From positions 930,001 to 994,000 of the forward strand of contig CP126123.1 in NCBI GenBank assembly GCA_030123605.1: a DNA stretch of 64,000 nt, read 5' to 3'. The notes beneath the pieces were generated by a model that did no database searches, had not been told where the DNA came from, and was given only the letters and a program-made list of their open reading frames with translations. The position numbers and the translations under genes were made by a program. This DNA is from Nitrospira sp. GTDB taxonomy: Bacteria > Nitrospirota > Nitrospiria > Nitrospirales > Nitrospiraceae. Shown here piece after piece: positions 58,003 to 64,000 of this stretch; within the stretch, counting starts at the first letter, position 1; every line of letters starts with the position of its first letter.

Positions 58003-59499
58003 TCACTCCAGCCCCTGCTCGGCGAGTTCGATCGCCTTCATCATCGCCCGTGCTTTGTTGCAGGTTTCTTCGTACTCATGTTCGGGGACCGAATCGGCGA
58101 CGATCCCGGCTCCGGCCTGGATGTAGGCCTGGCGACCCTTGATCACGACGGTCCGGATGTTGATGCACATGTCCATGTTACCGGAAAACCCGAAGTATCC
58201 CACCGCGCCGGCATAGGGTCCGCGTCTCGTCGGCTCCAATTCTTCGATGATCTGCATGGCGCGAATCTTCGACGCGCCGGACACGGTCCCGGCCGGGAAA
58301 CAGGCCCGCAATACATCGTACACCGACTTCCCCTTGTCCAGCCGCCCCGTCACCTGCGACACGATATGCATGACGTGGGAATAACGCTCGACCTGCATCA
58401 GCGACTCCACCTTCACCGATCCCCCAGCCGCGACCCGTCCCACGTCGTTCCGCCCAAGGTCCACCAGCATGACGTGTTCGGCCCGCTCCTTTTCATCGGC
58501 CAGTAGACGCCGGCCGAGTTCCTGATCCTCCTCCGGCGTCTGTCCGCGGCGGCGCGTCCCGGCGATGGGTCGCAACGAGATCTGTCCGTCTTCACAGCGG
58601 ACCAACGTTTCCGGCGAGGATCCCACCAGCTCTACCCCGCCTACACGCAAGTAATACATGTAGGGTGAGGGATTGATGACCCGCAACGCGCGATAGAGCT
58701 GGAACGGCGTCGTGTGGATCTGCGTTTCCCACCGCTGGGACAAGACGGCCTGCACGATGTCGCCCGCCCGAATGTATTCCTTCGTCCGCATGACCATCTT
58801 CTCGAAATCGGCCCGGTTCATGTTGGACGTGAAGGTGATCGGCTTCCGGCGACGTTTCTGTCTTGGCTGCCGCACCGGCCGTTTCAGACGCGTGATCATC
58901 TTTTCAATCCGCGACGCGGCATGGCGGTAGGCGTCGCGTATGTCGCGTTCTTTCGTCGATGCCACGTAAGCGTTGGCGACAACTTTGATCTTCTGCGACA
59001 CATTGTCGAAAATCAGCAACGTGTCGGTCAGCAGAAACGCGAAGTCCGGCATCCCCAGGCTGTCCTTACGCAGGGCCGGGAGGTCCTCGAAGGTGCGCAC
59101 CATGTCGTAGCTGAAATAGCCGACCGCTCCCCCGACGAACCGGGGCAGACCCGGCACCGTCACCGGCCGATACTCGGCCATCAGTTCACGGAGTCGATCA
59201 AGCGGATTGCCGTGGCTCTGCATCCGCAGGCTCTTCTTCCCACGGGTCAGCACCAGGTCACCCTGGTCTTCGTGAATCACCGCCGAGGCCCCGCTCCCCA
59301 GGAAGGAATACCGTGCCCAATTTTCGCCTCCGGCGACGCTTTCCAATAAATAGGCGGTCGGCCCCTGGTCGATCTTGGCGAAGGCTGACACGGGCGTTTC
59401 ATAGTCCGCCAAGATCTCCCGGTACAGCGGAATCAAGTTGCCTTCCGCCGCCAGAACGCGAAACTCGTCCAGCGTGAGCGAATACCGTTGTCTGTTCAT
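58003..59499 (-). CDS. trpE: Anthranilate synthase component I
   Basis: 498 residues. Chorismate-binding domain with SPETLVRCEDGQISLRPIAGTRRRG, MLVDLGRNDVGRV, and PAGTVSGASKIRAM. N-terminal LLESV motif is the LLES-like allosteric tryptophan site (about residue 50). First committed enzyme of tryptophan synthesis. Only 21 bases separate it from the upstream LysM lipoprotein gene, so no room exists for a classical trp leader attenuator here. Confidence 0.97.
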   Translation of the reverse strand: MNRQRYSLTLDEFRVLAAEGNLIPLYREILADYETPVSAFAKIDQGPTAYLLESVAGGENWARYSFLGSGASAVIHEDQGDLVLTRGKKSLRMQSHGNPLDRLRELMAEYRPVTVPGLPRFVGGAVGYFSYDMVRTFEDLPALRKDSLGMPDFAFLLTDTLLIFDNVSQKIKVVANAYVASTKERDIRDAYRHAASRIEKMITRLKRPVRQPRQKRRRKPITFTSNMNRADFEKMVMRTKEYIRAGDIVQAVLSQRWETQIHTTPFQLYRALRVINPSPYMYYLRVGGVELVGSSPETLVRCEDGQISLRPIAGTRRRGQTPEEDQELGRRLLADEKERAEHVMLVDLGRNDVGRVAAGGSVKVESLMQVERYSHVMHIVSQVTGRLDKGKSVYDVLRACFPAGTVSGASKIRAMQIIEELEPTRRGPYAGAVGYFGFSGNMDMCINIRTVVIKGRQAYIQAGAGIVADSVPEHEYEETCNKARAMMKAIELAEQGLE

Positions 59500-59520
59500 A
59501 TCGTCACGACGCTGCGCGGC

Positions 59521-60204
59521 CTACGGTTGGCTGACGATCAACTTTTGACCCACTTCGATGTTGTCTTTCGTCAAATTGTTCCACTTGCGCAATTTATCCA
59601 CACCGACATGGTATTTCTGACCGATGCGGTAGAGAGTGTCCCCGGCACGCACCGTGTGGGTGTTGCCCGTCTCGGACGAAGGAGCCTTTTCGAACGCATC
59701 CAGTGCGCTCTGATCGCGACCGAGTGCATCCGCCACCGCGTCCATCTTGGATTCAGTCATCGCATCGGACTTCAACGCCTGGTCAACCGCCGCTGAAAAA
59801 TCCTTCGGCGGGGTCACCGTCTTTTTGGCCTTGGACGGAACCGTGGTCAGGCGCTTCATGTCCTCCTGAGCCTTTTTCTCCAGCACGGTGGCTTCCTTCA
59901 TGGCCTGAGCCTCTTCCTGGATCTGGGCTGCCTGCTGACGCACCGCCTCCACTTGGGCGCCGAGCTCGCGATTACGCGCTTCGTATTCGCTCAGCTCGCG
60001 CTTGGTGCGTTTGACTTCACTGTCCAATTCGGCGCTTCGTTTTTCTTCCTGCGCCAGGAGGCGCTGAAAATTCAAGCTGCGCGCTTTCTCGGCCTCATAT
60101 TTCTCCGACATTACACAGCCGCCGGTCGTCAGGCCGCCCACTATGAGCAGGGCGACCGGAACCACCGTTGCGCCTCTCATTCCTCCGTTACGCAAGCTCA
60201 TCAT
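59521..60204 (-). CDS. LysM lipoprotein with coiled coil
   Basis: About 227 residues from ATG 60204, behind GGAGGAG. Signal peptide with lipobox TTGGC. Then a coiled coil (about 30-120: KRSAELDSEVKRTKRELSEY and EAVRQQAAQIQEEAQAMKEA), a flexible linker and a C-terminal LysM domain with HTVRAGDTLYRIGQKYHVGV that binds peptidoglycan. It likely links an outer membrane to the cell wall. It is upstream of trpE with a 21-base gap on the same strand. Confidence 0.85.
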   Translation of the reverse strand: MMSLRNGGMRGATVVPVALLIVGGLTTGGCVMSEKYEAEKARSLNFQRLLAQEEKRSAELDSEVKRTKRELSEYEARNRELGAQVEAVRQQAAQIQEEAQAMKEATVLEKKAQEDMKRLTTVPSKAKKTVTPPKDFSAAVDQALKSDAMTESKMDAVADALGRDQSALDAFEKAPSSETGNTHTVRAGDTLYRIGQKYHVGVDKLRKWNNLTKDNIEVGQKLIVSQP

Positions 60205-60450
60205 GTCGCTCCTCCGTTCACACCGATGTCCATAGCCGTGGGGACGCTTCCGAAGGCGATCAAGAAGACGATCTCGCACTGAGTCCGCTCCTCTTCGCAG
60301 CCTGCGAAAGTGGTAAGGATACGGTCCAAGACAGCGAAAGTCAAAGTGAAATGGGCCGGCCTGCCGTTTGACCCCCTCCCCGTCCCTATGCTACCGTTCG
60401 CAGAAGTTTGTCCTAGCGCCCATTCTACTCACTCAGCCACCAGAAAGACC

Positions 60451-61403
60451 ATGTCACTCGACGCACAACCCACTGCGGCCCGCACCCTCGCCGTCGAAGG
60501 CATCACCCTCCACCTGGCGCAACCCATGACCATGGCACAAGAATGGATCGGGAATCGGGAAATTCTCACACAGCTCCTGGCCTGCTGGCTCGTGATCGAC
60601 GAACGAGATCTCCCCCTGTCGCCACGCATCACCGGCCAGCCCGGTATCGGCAAGACCACCTTGGCGATGGCAGGGGCCCGCGAACGTAAACAGGACCTCT
60701 ATATCTTTCAATGTACGGCGGACACGCGCCCGGAAGACTTGTTGATCACACCGGTCTTGGCCGAATCCGGCACCATCAGTTACCACGCCTCGCCGCTGGT
60801 CACCGCGGTGCTCACCGGCAGCATCTGCGTGCTGGACGAGGGCAACCGCATGAATGAGAAAAGCTGGGCCTCCCTCGCCCCGCTGCTGGACCATCGACGT
60901 TGTGTCGAATCGATCATCGCGGGAATTCTGATCAGGGCCCACGCCGATTTCCGTTGCTGCGTCACGATGAACGAGGATGCGTCGACCTATGAGGTGCCGG
61001 ACTATATCCTGTCGCGCCTGCAACCCACACTCGGCATGGGTTTCCCTGCCAAGGCAGACGAGCTGGCGATTCTCCGTTACCACCTGCCCTTCGCCCCGGC
61101 GGAGTTGCTGACCATGACCGTCGAGTTTTTGCAGGAGGCGCACCAACTCAGCCTGGACTATTCGGTGCGCGACGGCATCCACCTATTGCAATATGCCCTC
61201 AAGCGACGCGCGCAGGATCCGACACACCCCCTGTCGGTCGATGCAGCCTGGCGGGAATCCCTCATCAAGGTCCTGGGCGAGGAAGCCCTGGACCTGCCGA
61301 CTCAATCACGCCGGCGCAAACGTGCCTTGGGCGATCAGGCCCTGCCCCAGGGCCTCGGCGATTTCTTTTTCGAAAGCGACGACCCACTCCATCCCGGCCG
61401 ATA

Positions 61404-61404
<1 letters not shown>
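60451..61404 (+). CDS. MoxR-like AAA ATPase
   Basis: 317 residues. Walker [10 protein letters not shown] near residue 64, Walker [10 protein letters not shown] near 130, sensor-1 asparagine in CVTMNEDAS near 172 and an arginine-finger-like SRLQP. The C-terminal part is helical. Belongs to MoxR/AAA_5-like proteins that assist maturation of metal or multi-protein complexes. The stop codon TAATG overlaps the start of the next gene, so it is translationally coupled to the 632-residue partner. Its target is unknown. Confidence 0.88.

Positions 61405-64000
<2,596 letters not shown>

Overview
This is a GC-rich bacterial chromosome segment with dense, short-spaced genes, many lipoproteins and a full outer-membrane lipoprotein pathway (Lgt, Lnt, LolC/E, LolD), so a diderm (Gram-negative-type) organism. 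A bacterial topoisomerase VI pair, a DUF1800/DUF1501 pair, AddAB-type nucleases and many small lineage-specific envelope proteins suggest Nitrospirota, probably Nitrospira. That assignment is inference from gene style; no nitrification gene is present to prove it. No insertion sequence, prophage, CRISPR array or rRNA operon was seen. One tRNA gene, tRNA-Leu(UAA), is present.

Layout. 1-4.1 kb: start of a membrane sensor protein, a multi-pass membrane protein and the disaggregase ClpB. 4.1-12.2 kb: ComM-like AAA protein with two small followers, then short conserved genes (Lrp-type ligand domain, Gfo/Idh/MocA oxidoreductase, a dienelactone-hydrolase homologue lacking its cysteine nucleophile, DUF423, zinc-ribbon membrane protein). 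12.2-14.7 kb: an inverted-repeat-bounded intergenic element beside tRNA-Leu, YtxH protein, Lgt, TPR lipoprotein. 14.7-21.9 kb: AddA/AddB recombination nuclease operon led by a glutaredoxin-like protein and a 54-residue zinc ribbon. 22-29.7 kb: phosphoglucomutase, YacG, sterol-desaturase-family protein, glycosyltransferase, DUF1501/DUF1800. 29.8-33.4 kb: topoisomerase VI A and B. 33.9-42.9 kb: receiver-triple-PAS protein, dodecin, 2OG-Fe(II) oxygenase, glycosidase-like lipoprotein, VanZ- and PilZ-type proteins, and a two-TM protein with a 12-codon leader ORF upstream and a 40-residue membrane protein downstream. 43-51.2 kb: Lnt, prfB with its programmed +1 frameshift, lysS, lolC/E, lolD, a beta-barrel-like outer-membrane protein and a lipoprotein. 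51.2-60.2 kb: GAF protein, then a complete trp operon (EGDCFBA) on the minus strand with one small lipoprotein inside it and a LysM lipoprotein immediately upstream. 60.4-64 kb: a MoxR-like ATPase with an unrecognised 632-residue partner, followed by the start of ligA.

The most notable items are the topoisomerase VI operon, the MoxR-like/large-protein pair, the leader-peptide and alternative-hairpin arrangement upstream of the two-TM protein, the nucleophile-less dienelactone hydrolase homologue, the lipoprotein embedded in the trp operon, and the inverted-repeat element near tRNA-Leu. Functions are calls by motif and overall resemblance; no database search was possible.
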